Shown here: piece after piece, positions 32,001 through 47,000 of the stretch
Layout of the letters: every line of letters begins with the position of its first letter
Numbering within the stretch: position 1 is the stretch's first letter
From: Megaustenia siamemsis
Lineage: Eukaryota; Mollusca; Gastropoda; Stylommatophora; Ariophantidae
Direction: 5' to 3'
NCBI GenBank assembly: GCA_032433765.1
Contig: JAVIAB010000139.1
Coordinates: 46,320,190 to 46,384,189 of the forward strand
Length of the DNA: 64,000 bases
Notes under the pieces: generated by a model
Database searches by the model: none
The model's input: the letters and a program-made list of their open reading frames with translations, nothing else
What the model was told of the DNA's origin: nothing
Position numbers and translations under genes: made by a program

Positions 32001-35000
32001 ACAGTGACTATTGTAGACCAGCATCTGTCTGTTTCTGATTCTAACAGTGACTATTGTAGACCAGCATCTGTCTGTTTCTGATTCTAACAGTGACTATTGT
32101 AGACCAGCATCTGTCTGTTTCTGATTCTAACAGTAACTATTGTAGACCAGCATCTGTCTGTTTCTGATTCTAACAGTAACTATTGTAGACCAGCATCTGT
32201 CTGTTTCTGACTCAGTGACTATTGTAGACCAGCATCTGTCTGTTTCTGACCTTAACAGTGACTGTTGTAGACCAGCATCTGTCTGTTTCTGACCTTAACA
32301 GTGACTATTGTAGACCAGCATCTGTCTGTTTCTGAACAGTGACTATTGTAGACCAGCATCTGTCTGTTTCTGACCTAACAGTGACTATTGTAGACCAGCA
32401 TCTGTCTGTTTCTGACCTTAACAGTGACTATTGTAGACCAGCATCTGTCTGTTTCTGACTAACAGTGACTATTGTAGACCAGCATCTGTCTGTTTCTGAC
32501 TCTAACAGTGACTATTGTAGACCAGCATCTGTCTGTTTCTGACCTAACAGTGACTATTGTAGACCAGCATCTGTCTGTTTCTGACCTTAACAGTGACTAT
32601 TGTAGACCAGCATCTGTCTGTTTCTGATTCTAACAGTGACTATTGTAGACCAGCATCTGTCTGTTTCTGACCTTAACAGTGACTATTGTAGACCAGCATC
32701 TGTCTGTTTCTGACCTTAACAGTGACTATTGTAGACCAGCATCTGTCTGTTTCTGACCTAACAGTGACTATTGTAGACCAGCATCTGTCTGTTTCTGACT
32801 CTAACAGTGACTATTGTAGACCAGCATCTGTCTGTTTCTGACTCTAACAGTGACTATTGTAGACCAGCATCTGTCTGTTTCTGACTCAGTGACTATTGTA
32901 GACCAGCATCTGTCTGTTTCTGACCTTAACAGTAACTATTGTAGACCAGCATCTGTCTGTTTCTGACTCTAACAGTGACTATTGTAGACCAGCATCTGTC
33001 TGTTTCTGACCTTAACAGTAACTATTGTAGACCAGCATCTGTCTGTTTCTGACTCAGTGACTATTGTAGACCAGCATCTGTCTGTTTCTGACCTTAACAG
33101 TGACTATTGTAGACCAGCATCTGTCTGTTTCTGACTCAGTGACTATTGTAGACCAGCATCTGTCTGTTTCTGACCTAACAGTGACTATTGTAGACCAGCA
33201 TCTGTCTGTTTCTGACCTTAACAGTGACTATTGTAGACCAGCATCTGTCTGTTTCTGATCCTAACAGTGACTATTGTAGACCAGCATCTGTCTGTTTCTG
33301 ACCTAACAGTGACTGTTGTAGACCAGCATCTGTCTGTTTCTGACCTTAACAGTGACTATTGTAGACCAGCATCTGTCTGTTTCTGACCTAACAGTGACTA
33401 TTGTAGACCAGCATCTGTCTGTTTCTGACTCTAACAGTGACTATTGTAGACCAGCATCTGTCTGTTTCTGACTCTAACAGTGACTATTGTAGACCAGCAT
33501 CTGTCTGTTTCTGACTCAGTGACTATTGTAGACCAGCATCTGTCTATTTCTGACCTTAACAGTAACTATTGTAGACCAGCATCTGTCTGTTTCTGACTCT
33601 AACAGTGACTATTGTAGACCAGCATCTGTCTGTTTCTGACCTTAACAGTGACTATTGTAGACCAGCATCTGTCTGTTTCTGACCTCAGTGACTATTGTAG
33701 ACCAGCATCTGTCTGTTTCTGACCTTAACAGTAACTATTGTAGACCAGCATCTGTCTGTTTCTGACTCTAACAGTGACTATTGTAGACCAGCATCTGTCT
33801 GTTTCTGACTCTAACAGTAACTATTGTAGACCAGCATCTGTCTGTTTCTGACTCTAACAGTGACTATTGTAGACCAGCATCTGTCTGTTTCTGACCTTAA
33901 CAGTGACTATTGTAGACCAGCATCTGTCTGTTTCTGACCTAACAGTGACTATTGTAGACCAGCATCTGTCTGTTTCTGATTCTAACAGTGACTATTGTAG
34001 ACCAGCATCTGTCTGTTTCTGATTCTAACAGTGACTATTGTAGACCAGCATCTGTCTGTTTCTGACTCAGTGACTATTGTAGACCAGCATCTGTCTGTTT
34101 CTGATTCTAACAGTGACTATTGTAGACCAGCATCTGTCTGTTTCTGATTCTAACAGTACTATTGTAGACCAGCATCTGTCTGTTTCTGATTCTAACAGTA
34201 ACTATTGTAGACCAGCATCTGTCTGTTTCTGATTCTAACAGTGACTATTGTAGACCAGCATCTGTCTGTTTCTGATTCTAACAGTAACTATTGTAGACCA
34301 GCATCTGTCTGTTTCTGACCTAACAGTGACTATTGTAGACCAGCATCTGTCTGTTTCTGACCTTACAGTGACTATTGTAGACCAGCATCTGTCTGTTTCT
34401 GATCAGTGACTATTGTAGACCAGCATCTGTCTGTTTCTGACCTAACAGTGACTATTGTAGACCAGCATCTGTCTGTTTCTGACTAACAGTGACTATTGTA
34501 GACCAGCATCTGTCTGTTTCTGACCTAAACAGTGACTATTGTAGACCAGCATCTGTCTGTTTCTGACCTTAACAGTGACTATTGTAGACCAGCATCTGTC
34601 TGTTTCTGACTCTAACAGTGACTATTGTAGACCAGCATCTGTCTGTTTCTGACCTAACAGTGACTATTGTAGACCAGCATCTGTCTGTTTCTGACCTAAC
34701 AGTGACTATTGTAGACCAGCATCTGTCTGTTTCTGATTCTAACAGTGACTATTGTAGACCAGCATCTGTCTGTTTCTGATTCTAACAGTAACTATTGTAG
34801 ACCAGCATCTGTCTGTTTCTGATTCTAACAGTAACTATTGTAGACCAGCATCTGTCTGTTTCTGATTCTAACAGTAACTATTGTAGACCAGCATCTGTCT
34901 GTTTCTGATTCTAACAGTAACTATTGTAGACCAGCATCTGTCTGTTTCTGATTCTAACAGTGACTATTGTAGACCAGCATCTGTCTGTTTCTGATTCTAA

Positions 35001-37534
35001 CAGTAACTATTGTAGACCAGCATCTGTCTGTTTCTGATTCTAACAGTAACTATTGTAGACCAGCATCTGTCTGTTTCTGATTCTAACAGTAACTATTGTA
35101 GACCAGCATCTGTCTGTTTCTGATTCTAACAGTACTATTGTAGACCAGCATCTGTCTGTTTCTGACCTTAACAGTGACTATTGTAGACCAGCATCTGTCT
35201 GTTTCTGACCTTAACAGTGACTGTTGTAGACCAGCATCTGTCTGTTTCTGGCTCATGACTATTGTAGACCAGCATCTGTCTGTTTCTGACCTTAACAGTG
35301 ACTATTGTAGACCAGCATCTGTCTGTTTCTGACTCAGTGACTATTGTAGACCAGCATCTGTCTGTTTCTGACCTTAACAGTGACTATTGTAGACCAGCAT
35401 CTGTCTGTTTCTGACCTTAACAGTGACTATTGTAGACCAGCATCTGTCTGTTTCTGACTAACAGTGACTATTGTAGACCAGCATCTGTCTGTTTCTGACT
35501 CTAACAGTGACTATTGTAGACCAGCATCTGTCTGTTTCTGATTCTAACAGTGACTATTGTAGACCAGCATCTGTCTGTTTCTGATTCTAACAGTGACTAT
35601 TGTAGACCAGCATCTGTCTGTTTCTGATTCTAACAGTAACTATTGTAGACCAGCATCTGTCTGTTTCTGATTCTAACAGTAACTATTGTAGACCAGCATC
35701 TGTCTGTTTCTGATTCTAACAGTAACTATTGTAGACCAGCATCTGTCTGTTTCTGATTCTAACAGTAACTATTGTAGACCAGCATCTGTCTGTTTCTGAC
35801 CTTAACAGTGACTATTGTAGACCAGCATCTGTCTGTTTCTGACCTTAACAGTGACTGTTGTAGACCAGCATCTGTCTGTTTCTGGCTCAGTGACTATTGT
35901 AGACCAGCATCTGTCTGTTTCTGACCTTAACAGTGACTATTGTAGACCAGCATCTGTCTGTTTCTGACTCAGTGACTATTGTAGACCAGCATCTGTCTGT
36001 TTCTGACCTTAACAGTGACTATTGTAGACCAGCATCTGTCTGTTTCTGACCTTAACAGTGACTATTGTAGACCAGCATCTGTCTGTTTCTGACTCAGTGA
36101 CTATTGTAGACCAGCATCTGTCTGTTTCTGACCTTAACAGTGACTATTGTAGACCAGCATCTGTCTGTTTCTGACCTTAACAGTGACTATTGTAGACCAG
36201 CATCTGTCTGTTTCTGACCTAACAGTGACTATTGTAGACCAGCATCTGTCTGTTTCTGACCTTAACAGTGACTATTGTAGACCAGCATCTGTCTGTTTCT
36301 GACCTTAACAGTGACTATTGTAGACCAGCATCTGTCTGTTTCTGACTCTAACAGTGACTATTGTAGACCAGCATCTGTCTGTTTCTGACTCAGTGACTAT
36401 TGTAGACCAGCATCTGTATGTTTCTGACCTTAACAGTAACTATTGTAGACCAGCATCTGTCTGTTTCTGACTCTAACAGTGACTATTGTAGACCAGCATC
36501 TGTCTGTTTCTGATCCTAACAGTGACTATTGTAGACCAGCATCTGTCTGTTTCTGATCCTAACAGTGACTATTGTAGACCAGCATCTGTCTGTTTCTGAC
36601 CTTAACAGTGACTATTGTAGACCAGCATCTGTCTGTTTCTGACCTAACAGTGACTATTGTAGACCAGCATCTGTCTGTTTCTGACCCTAACAGTGACTAT
36701 TGTAGACCAGCATCTGTCTGTTTCTGACTCTAACAGTGACTATTGTAGACCAGCATCTGTCTGTTTCTGACTCTAACAGTGACTATTGTAGACCAGCATC
36801 TGTCTGTTTCTGACTCAGTGACTATTGTAGACCAGCATCTGTCTGTTTCTGACCTTAACAGTAACTATTGTAGACCAGCATCTGTCTGTTTCTGACTCTA
36901 ACAGTGACTATTGTAGACCAGCATCTGTCTATTTCTGACCTAACAGTAACTATTGTAGACCAGCATCTGTCTGTTTCTGACTCAGTGACTATTGTAGACC
37001 AGCATCTGTCTGTATTTTCTGACCTTAACAGTAACTATTGTAGACCAGCATCTGTCTGTTTCTGACTCTAACAGTAACTATTGTAGACCAGCATCTGTCT
37101 GTTTCTGACTCTAACAGTAACTATTGTAGACCAGCATCTGTCTGTTTCTGACTCTAACAGTAACTATTGTAGACCAGCATCTGTCTGTTTCTGACCTTAA
37201 CAGTGACTATTGTAGACCAGCATCTGCCTGTTTCTGACCTTAACAGTGACTGTTGTAGACCAGCATCTGTCTGTTTCTGATTCTAACAGTGACTATTGTA
37301 GACCAGCATCTGTCTGTTTCTGATTCTAACAGTGACTATTGTAGACCAGCATCTGTCTGTTTCTGACTCAGTGACTATTGTAGACCAGCATCTGCTGTTT
37401 CTGACCTTAACAGTAACTATTGTAGACCAGCATCTGTCTGTTTCTGACTCTAACAGTGACTATTTAGACCAGCATCTGTCTGTTTCTGACCTTAACAGTG
37501 ACTATTGTAGACCAGCATCTGTCTGTTTCTGATT

Positions 37535-38040
37535 CTAACAGTGACTATTGTAGACCAGCATCTGTCTGTTTCTGATTCTAACAGTAACTATTGTAGACCA
37601 GCATCTGTCTGTTTCTGATTCTAACAGTAACTATTGTAGACCAGCATCTGTCTGTTTCTGATTCTAACAGTAACTATTGTAGACCAGCATCTGTCTGTTT
37701 CTGATTCTAACAGTAACTATTGTAGACCAGCATCTGTCTGTTTCTGATTCTAACAGTGACTATTGTAGACCAGCATCTGTCTGTTTCTGATTCTAACAGT
37801 AACTATTGTAGACCAGCATCTGTCTGTTTCTGATTCTAACAGTAACTATTGTAGACCAGCATCTGTCTGTTTCTGATTCTAACAGTAACTATTGTAGACC
37901 AGCATCTGTCTGTTTCTGATTCTAACAGTAACTATTGTAGACCAGCATCTGTCTGTTTCTGATTCTAACAGTAACTATTGTAGACCAGCATCTGTCTGTT
38001 TCTGACCTTAACAGTGACTATTGTAGACCAGCATCTGTCT
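37535..38040 (+). repeat. Example of the 5-monomer D block in Sat43
   Basis: One GATTCTAAC monomer followed by AGTGAC, then four followed by AGTAAC, forms a 215-bp block that occurs in tandem duplicate here, with one extra AGTAAC monomer. The same double block recurs at about 38410-38840, 40380-40800, 52945-53400, 58910-59340 and elsewhere, and a single block occurs at 59760-59950 and 61020-61235. Confidence 0.75.
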
Positions 38041-41000
38041 GTTTCTGACCTTAACAGTGACTGTTGTAGACCAGCATCTGCCTGTTTCTGACTCATTGAC
38101 TATTGTAGACCAGCATCTGTCTGTTTCTGACCTTAACAGTGACTATTGTAGACCAGCATCTGTCTGTTTCTGACTCAGTGACTATTGTAGACCAGCATCT
38201 GTCTGTTTCTGACCTAACAGTGACTATTGTAGACCAGCATCTGTCTGTTTCTGACCTTAACAGCGACTGTTGTAGACCAGCATCTGTCTGTTTCTGACTC
38301 TAACAGTGACTATTGTAGACCAGCATCTGTCTGTTTCTGACCTTAACAGTGACTATTGTAGACCAGCATCTGTCTGTTTCTGACCTTAACAGTGACTATT
38401 GTAGACCAGCATCTGTCTGTTTCTGATTCTAACAGTGACTATTGTAGACCAGCATCTGTCTGTTTCTGATTCTAACAGTAACTATTGTAGACCAGCATCT
38501 GTCTGTTTCTGATTCTAACAGTAACTATTGTAGACCAGCATCTGTCTGTTTCTGATTCTAACAGTAACTATTGTAGACCAGCATCTGTCTGTTTCTGATT
38601 CTAACAGTAACTATTGTAGACCAGCATCTGTCTGTTTCTGATTCTAACAGTGACTATTGTAGACCAGCATCTGTCTGTTTCTGATTCTAACAGTAACTAT
38701 TGTAGACCAGCATCTGTCTGTTTCTGATTCTAACAGTAACTATTGTAGACCAGCATCTGTCTGTTTCTGATTCTAACAGTAACTATTGTAGACCAGCATC
38801 TGTCTGTTTCTGATTCTAACAGTAACTATTGTAGACCAGCATCTGTCTGTTTCTGACCTTAACAGTGACTATTGTAGACCAGCATCTGTCTGTTTCTGAC
38901 CTTAACAGTGACTGTTGTAGACCAGCATCTGTCTGTTTCTGATTATTGACTATTGTAGACCAGCATCTGTCTGTTTCTGACCTTAACAGTGACTATTGTA
39001 GACCAGCATCTGTCTGTTTCTGACTCAGTGACTATTGTAGACCAGCATCTGTCTGTTTCTGACCTTAACAGTGACTATTGTAGACCAGCATCTGTCTGTT
39101 TCTGACCTTAACAGTGACTATTGTAGACCAGCATCTGTCTGTTTCTGACCTTAACAGTGACTATTGTAGACCAGCATCTGTCTGTTTCTGATTCTAACAG
39201 TGACTATTGTAGACCAGCATCTGTCTGTTTCTGATTCTAACAGTGACTATTGTAGACCAGCATCTGTCTGTTTCTGACTCAGTGACTATTGTAGACCAGC
39301 ATCTGTCTGTTTCTGATCCTAACAGTGACTATTGTAGACCAGCATCTGTCTGTTTCTGACCTTAACAGTGACTATTGTAGACCAGCATCTGTCTGTTTCT
39401 GACCTAACAGTGACTATTGTAGACCAGCATCTGTCTGTTTCTGACCTCTAACAGTGACTATTGTAGACCAGCATCTGTCTGTTTCTGACTCTAACAGTGA
39501 CTATTGTAGACCAGCATCTGTCTGTTTCTGACTCTAACAGTGACTATTGTAGACCAGCATCTGTCTGTTTCTGACTCAGTGACTATTGTAGACCAGCATC
39601 TGTCTGTTTCTGACCTTAACAGTAACTATTGTAGACCAGCATCTGTCTGTTTCTGACTCTAACAGTGACTATTGTAGACCAGCATCTGTCTGTTTCTGAC
39701 CTTAACAGTAACTATTGTAGACCAGCATCTGTCTGTTTCTGACTCAGTGACTATTGTAGACCAGCATCTGTCTGTTTCTGACCTTAACAGTACTATTGTA
39801 GACCAGCATCTGTCTGTTTCTGACTCAGTGACTATTGTAGACCAGCATCTGTCTGTTTCTGACTCTAACAGTAACTATTGTAGACCAGCATCTGTCTGTT
39901 TCTGACTCTAACAGTAACTATTGTAGACCAGCATCTGTCTGTTTCTGACTCTAACAGTAACTATTGTAGACCAGCATCTGTCTGTTTCTGACCTTAACAG
40001 TGACTATTGTAGACCAGCATCTGTCTGTTTCTGACCTTAACAGTGACTATTGTAGACCAGCATCTGTCTGTTTCTGATTCTAACAGTGACTATTGTAGAC
40101 CAGCATCTGTCTGTTTCTGATTCTAACAGTGACTATTGTAGACCAGCATCTGTCTGTTTCTGACTCAGTGACTATTGTAGACCAGCATCTGCTGTTTCTG
40201 ACCTTAACAGTAACTATTGTAGACCAGCATCTGTCTGTTTCTGACTCTAACAGTGACTATTGTAGACCAGCATCTGTCTGTTTCTGACCTTAACAGTGAC
40301 TATTGTAGACCAGCATCTGTCTGTTTCTGACCTTAACAGTGACTATTGTAGACCAGCATCTGTCTGTTTCTGATTCTAACAGTGACTATTGTAGACCAGC
40401 ATCTGTCTGTTTCTGATTCTAACAGTAACTATTGTAGACCAGCATCTGTCTGTTTCTGATTCTAACAGTAACTATTGTAGACCAGCATCTGTCTGTTTCT
40501 GATTCTAACAGTAACTATTGTAGACCAGCATCTGTCTGTTTCTGATTCTAACAGTAACTATTGTAGACCAGCATCTGTCTGTTTCTGATTCTAACAGTGA
40601 CTATTGTAGACCAGCATCTGTCTGTTTCTGATTCTAACAGTAACTATTGTAGACCAGCATCTGTCTGTTTCTGATTCTAACAGTAACTATTGTAGACCAG
40701 CATCTGTCTGTTTCTGATTCTAACAGTAACTATTGTAGACCAGCATCTGTCTGTTTCTGATTCTAACAGTAACTATTGTAGACCAGCATCTGTCTGTTTC
40801 TGACCTTAACAGTGACTATTGTAGACCAGCATCTGTCTGTTTCTGACCTTAACAGTGACTATTGTAGACCAGCATCTGTCTGTTTCTGACTCAGTGACTA
40901 TTGTAGACCAGCATCTGTCTGTTTCTGACCTTAACAGTGACTATTGTAGACCAGCATCTGTCTGTTTCTGACCTAACAGTGACTATTGTAGACCAGCATC

Positions 41001-44000
41001 TGTCTGTTTCTGACTCAGTGACTATTGTAGACCAGCATCTGTCTGTTTCTGACCTTAACAGTGACTATTGTAGACCAGCATCTGTCTGTTTCTGACCTTA
41101 ACAGTGACTATTGTAGACCAGCATCTGTCTGTTTCTGACTCAGTGACTATTGTAGACCAGCATCTGTCTGTTTCTGACTCTAACAGTGACTATTGTAGAC
41201 CAGCATCTGTCTGTTTCTGACCTTAACAGTGACTATTGTAGACCAGCATCTGTCTGTTTCTGACCTTAACAGTGACTATTGTAGACCAGCATCTGTCTGT
41301 TTCTGATCCTAACAGTGACTATTGTAGACCAGCATCTGTCTGTTTCTGACTCTAACAGTGACTATTGTAGACCAGCATCTGTCTGTTTCTGACCTTAACA
41401 GTGACTATTGTAGACCAGCATCTGTCTGTTTCTGACCTAACAGTGACTATTGTAGACCAGCATCTGTCTGTTTCTGACCCTAACAGTGACTATTGTAGAC
41501 CAGCATCTGTCTGTTTCTGACTCTAACAGTGACTATTGTAGACCAGCATCTGTCTGTTTCTGACTCTAACAGTGACTATTGTAGACCAGCATCTGTCTGT
41601 TTCTGACTCAGTGACTATTGTAGACCAGCATCTGTCTGTTTCTGACCTTAACAGTAACTATTGTAGACCAGCATCTGTCTGTTTCTGACTCTAACAGTGA
41701 CTATTGTAGACCAGCATCTGTCTGTTTCTGACCTTAACAGTAACTATTGTAGACCAGCATCTGTCTGTTTCTGACTCAGTGACTATTGTAGACCAGCATC
41801 TGTCTGTTTCTGACCTTAACAGTGACTATTGTAGACCAGCATCTGTCTGTTTCTGACTCTAACAGTGACTATTGTAGACCAGCATCTGTCTGTTTCTGAC
41901 TCTAACAGTAACTATTGTAGACCAGCATCTGTCTGTTTCTGACTCTAACAGTAACTATTGTAGACCAGCATCTGTCTGTTTCTGACCTTAACAGTGACTA
42001 TTGTAGACCAGCATCTGTCTGTTTCTGACCTTAACAGTGACTATTGTAGACCAGCATCTGTCTGTTTCTGATTCTAACAGTGACTATTGTAGACCAGCAT
42101 CTGTCTGTTTCTGATTCTAACAGTGACTATTGTAGACCAGCATCTGTCTGTTTCTGACCTTAACAGTGACTATTGTAGACCAGCATCTGTCTGTTTCTGA
42201 CTCAGTGACTATTGTAGACCAGCATCTGTCTGTTTCTGACTTAACAGTGACTATTGTAGACCAGCATCTGTCTGTTTCTGACCTAACAGTGACTATTGTA
42301 GACCAGCATCTGTCTGTTTCTGACCTTAACAGTGACTATTGTAGACCAGCATCTGTCTGTTTCTGACCTAACAGTGACTATTGTAGACCAGCATCTGTCT
42401 GTTTCTGACCTTAACAGTGACTATTGTAGACCAGCATCTGTCTGTTTCTGAACTCAGTGACTATTGTAGACCAGCATCTGTCTGTTTCTGACTCTAACAG
42501 TGACTATTGTAGACCAGCATCTGTCTGTTTCTGACTCTAACAGTGACTATTGTAGACCAGCATCTGTCTGTTTCTGACTCTAACAGTGACTATTGTAGAC
42601 CAGCATCTGTCTGTTTCTGACTCAGTGACTATTGTAGACCAGCATCTGTCTGTTTCTGACCTTAACAGTAACTATTGTAGACCAGCATCTGTCTGTTTCT
42701 GACTCTAACAGTGACTATTGTAGACCAGCATCTGTCTGTTTCTGACTCAGTGACTATTGTAGACCAGCATCTGTCTGTTTCTGACCTTAACAGTAACTAT
42801 TGTAGACCAGCATCTGTCTGTTTCTGACTCTAACAGTACTATTGTAGACCAGCATCTGTCTGTTTCTGACTCTAACAGTAACTATTGTAGACCAGCATCT
42901 GTCTGTTTCTGACTCTAACAGTAACTATTGTAGACCAGCATCTGTCTGTTTCTGACTCAGTGACTATTGTAGACCAGCATCTGTCTGTTTCTGACCTAAC
43001 AGTAACTATTGTAGACCAGCATCTGTCTGTTTCTGACTCTAACAGTAACTATTGTAGACCAGCATCTGTCTGTTTCTGACTCTAACAGTAACTATTGTAG
43101 ACCAGCATCTGTCTGTTTCTGACTCTAACAGTAACTATTGTAGACCAGCATCTGTCTGTTTCTGACCTAACAGTGACTATTGTAGACCAGCATCTGTCTG
43201 TTTCTGACCTTAACAGTGACTATTGTAGACCAGCATCTGTCTGTTTCTGATTCTAACAGTGACTATTGTAGACCAGCATCTGTCTGTTTCTGATTCTAAC
43301 AGTGACTATTGTAGACCAGCATCTGTCTGTTTCTGACCTAACAGTGACTATTGTAGACCAGCATCTGTCTGTTTCTGACTCAGTGACTATTGTAGACCAG
43401 CATCTGTCTGTTTCTGACCTTAACAGTGACTATTGTAGACCAGCATCTGTCTGTTTCTGACCTAACAGTGACTATTGTAGACCAGCATCTGTCTGTTTCT
43501 GACTCAGTGACTATTGTAGACCAGCATCTGTCTGTTTCTGACCTTAACAGTAACTATTGTAGACCAGCATCTGTCTGTTTCTGACTCTAACAGTGACTAT
43601 TGTAGACCAGCATCTGTCTGTTTCTGACCTTAACAGTGACTATTGTAGACCAGCATCTGTCTGTTTCTGACCTTAACAGTGACTATTGTAGACCAGCATC
43701 TGTCTGTTTCTGATTCTAACAGTGACTATTGTAGACCAGCATCTGTCTGTTTCTGATTCTAACAGTGACTATTGTAGACCAGCATCTGTCTGTTTCTGAC
43801 CTAACAGTGACTATTGTAGACCAGCATCTGTCTGTTTCTGACCTTAACAGTGACTATTGTAGACCAGCATCTGTCTGTTTCTGACCCTAACAGTGACTAT
43901 TGTAGACCAGCATCTGTCTGTTTCTGACTCTAACAGTGACTATTGTAGACCAGCATCTGTCTGTTTCTGACTCTAACAGTGACTATTGTAGACCAGCATC

Positions 44001-47000
44001 TGTCTGTTTCTGACTCAGTGACTATTGTAGACCAGCATCTGTCTGTTTCTGACCTTAACAGTAACTATTGTAGACCAGCATCTGTCTGTTTCTGACTCTA
44101 ACAGTGACTATTGTAGACCAGCATCTGTCTGTTTCTGACCTTAACAGTAACTATTGTAGACCAGCATCTGTCTGTTTCTGACTCAGTGACTATTGTAGAC
44201 CAGCATCTGTCTGTTTCTGACTCTAACAGTAACTATTGTAGACCAGCATCTGTCTGTTTCTGACTCTAACAGTGACTATTGTAGACCAGCATCTGTCTGT
44301 TTCTGACTCTAACAGTGACTATTGTAGACCAGCATCTGTCTGTTTCTGACCTTAACAGTGACTATTGTAGACCAGCATCTGTCTGTTTCTGACCTTAACA
44401 GTGACTGTTGTAGACCAGCATCTGTCTGTTTCTGATTCTAACAGTGACTATTGTAGACCAGCATCTGTCTGTTTCTGATTCTAACAGTGACTATTGTAGA
44501 CCAGCATCTGTCTGTTTCTGACTCAGTGACTATTGTAGACCAGCATCTGTCTGTTTCTGACCTTAACAGTGACTATTGTAGACCAGCATCTGTCTGTTTC
44601 TGACTCTAACAGTGACTATTGTAGACCAGCATCTGTCTGTTTCTGACCTTAACAGTGACTATTGTAGACCAGCATCTGTCTGTTTCTGACCTAACAGTGA
44701 CTATTGTAGACCAGCATCTGTCTGTTTCTGATTCTAACAGTGACTATTGTAGACCAGCATCTGTCTGTTTCTGATTCTAACAGTGACTATTGTAGACCAG
44801 CATCTGTCTGTTTCTGACTCTAACAGTGACTATTGTAGACCAGCATCTGTCTGTTTCTGATTCTAACAGTGACTATTGTAGACCAGCATCTGTCTGTTTC
44901 TGACCTAACAGTAACTATTGTAGACCAGCATCTGTCTGTTTCTGACTCTAACAGTGACTATTGTAGACCAGCATCTGTCTGTTTCTGACCTAACAGTAAC
45001 TATTGTAGACCAGCATCTGTCTGTTTCTGATTCTAACAGTAACTATTGTAGACCAGCATCTGTCTGTTTCTGACCTAACAGTAACTATTGTAGACCAGCA
45101 TCTGTCTGTTTCTGACTCTAACAGTAACTATTGTAGACCAGCATCTGTCTGTTTCTGACTCTAACAGTAACTATTGTAGACCAGCATCTGTCTGTTTCTG
45201 ACCTTAACAGTGACTATTGTAGACCAGCATCTGTCTGTTTCTGACCTTAACAGTGACTGTTGTAGACCAGCATCTGTCTGTTTCTGACTCAGTGACTATT
45301 GTAGACCAGCATCTGTCTGTTTCTGACCTAACAGTGACTATTGTAGACCAGCATCTGTCTGTTTCTGACCTAACAGTGACTATTGTAGACCAGCATCTGT
45401 CTGTTTCTGACCTAACAGTGACTATTGTAGACCAGCATCTGTCTGTTTCTGACCTTAACAGTGACTATTGTAGACCAGCATCTGTCTGTTTCTGACCTTA
45501 ACAGTGACTATTGTAGACCAGCATCTGTCTGTTTCTGACTAACAGTGACTATTGTAGACCAGCATCTGTCTGTTTCTGACCTAACAGTGACTATTGTAGA
45601 CCAGCATCTGTCTGTTTCTGACTCTAACAGTGACTATTGTAGACCAGCATCTGTCTGTTTCTGACTCTAACAGTAACTATTGTAGACCAGCATCTGTCTG
45701 TTTCTGATCTAACAGTAACTATTGTAGACCAGCATCTGTCTGTTTCTGACCTAACAGTGACTATTGTAGACCAGCATCTGTCTGTTTCTGACCTTAACAG
45801 TGACTATTGTAGACCAGCATCTGTCTGTTTCTGATTCTAACAGTGACTATTGTAGACCAGCATCTGTCTGTTTCTGATTCTAACAGTGACTATTGTAGAC
45901 CAGCATCTGTCTGTTTCTGACCTTAACAGTGACTATTGTAGACCAGCATCTGTCTGTTTCTGATTAACAGTGACTATTGTAGACCAGCATCTGTCTGTTT
46001 CTGACTCTAACAGTGACTATTGTAGACCAGCATCTGTCTGTTTCTGACCTTAACAGTGACTATTGTAGACCAGCATCTGTCTGTTTCTGACCTTAACAGT
46101 GACTATTGTAGACCAGCATCTGTCTGTTTCTGACCTAACAGTGACTATTGTAGACCAGCATCTGTCTGTTTCTGACCTTAACAGTGACTATTGTAGACCA
46201 GCATCTGTCTGTTTCTGACTAACAGTGACTATTGTAGACCAGCATCTGTCTGTTTCTGACCCTAACAGTGACTATTGTAGACCAGCATCTGTCTGTTTCT
46301 GACTCTAACAGTGACTATTGTAGACCAGCATCTGTCTGTTTCTGACTCTAACAGTGACTATTGTAGACCAGCATCTGTCTGTTTCTGACTCAGTGACTAT
46401 TGTAGACCAGCATCTGTCTGTTTCTGACCTTAACAGTAACTATTGTAGACCAGCATCTGTCTGTTTCTGACTCTAACAGTGACTATTGTAGACCAGCATC
46501 TGTCTGTTTCTGACCTTAACAGTACTATTGTAGACCAGCATCTGTCTGTTTCTGACTCAGTGACTATTGTAGACCAGCATCTGTCTGTTTCTGACCTTAA
46601 CAGTACTATTGTAGACCAGCATCTGTCTGTTTCTGACTCTAACAGTGACTATTGTAGACCAGCATCTGTCTGTTTCTGACTCTAACAGTAACTATTGTAG
46701 ACCAGCATCTGTCTGTTTCTGACTCTAACAGTAACTATTGTAGACCAGCATCTGTCTGTTTCTGACCTTAACAGTGACTATTGTAGACCAGCATCTGTCT
46801 GTTTCTGACCTTAACAGTGACTATTGTAGACCAGCATCTGTCTGTTTCTGATTCTAACAGTGACTATTGTAGACCAGCATCTGTCTGTTTCTGATTCTAA
46901 CAGTGACTATTGTAGACCAGCATCTGTCTGTTTCTGACCTTAACAGTGACTATTGTAGACCAGCATCTGTCTGTTTCTGAACTCAGTGACTATTGTAGAC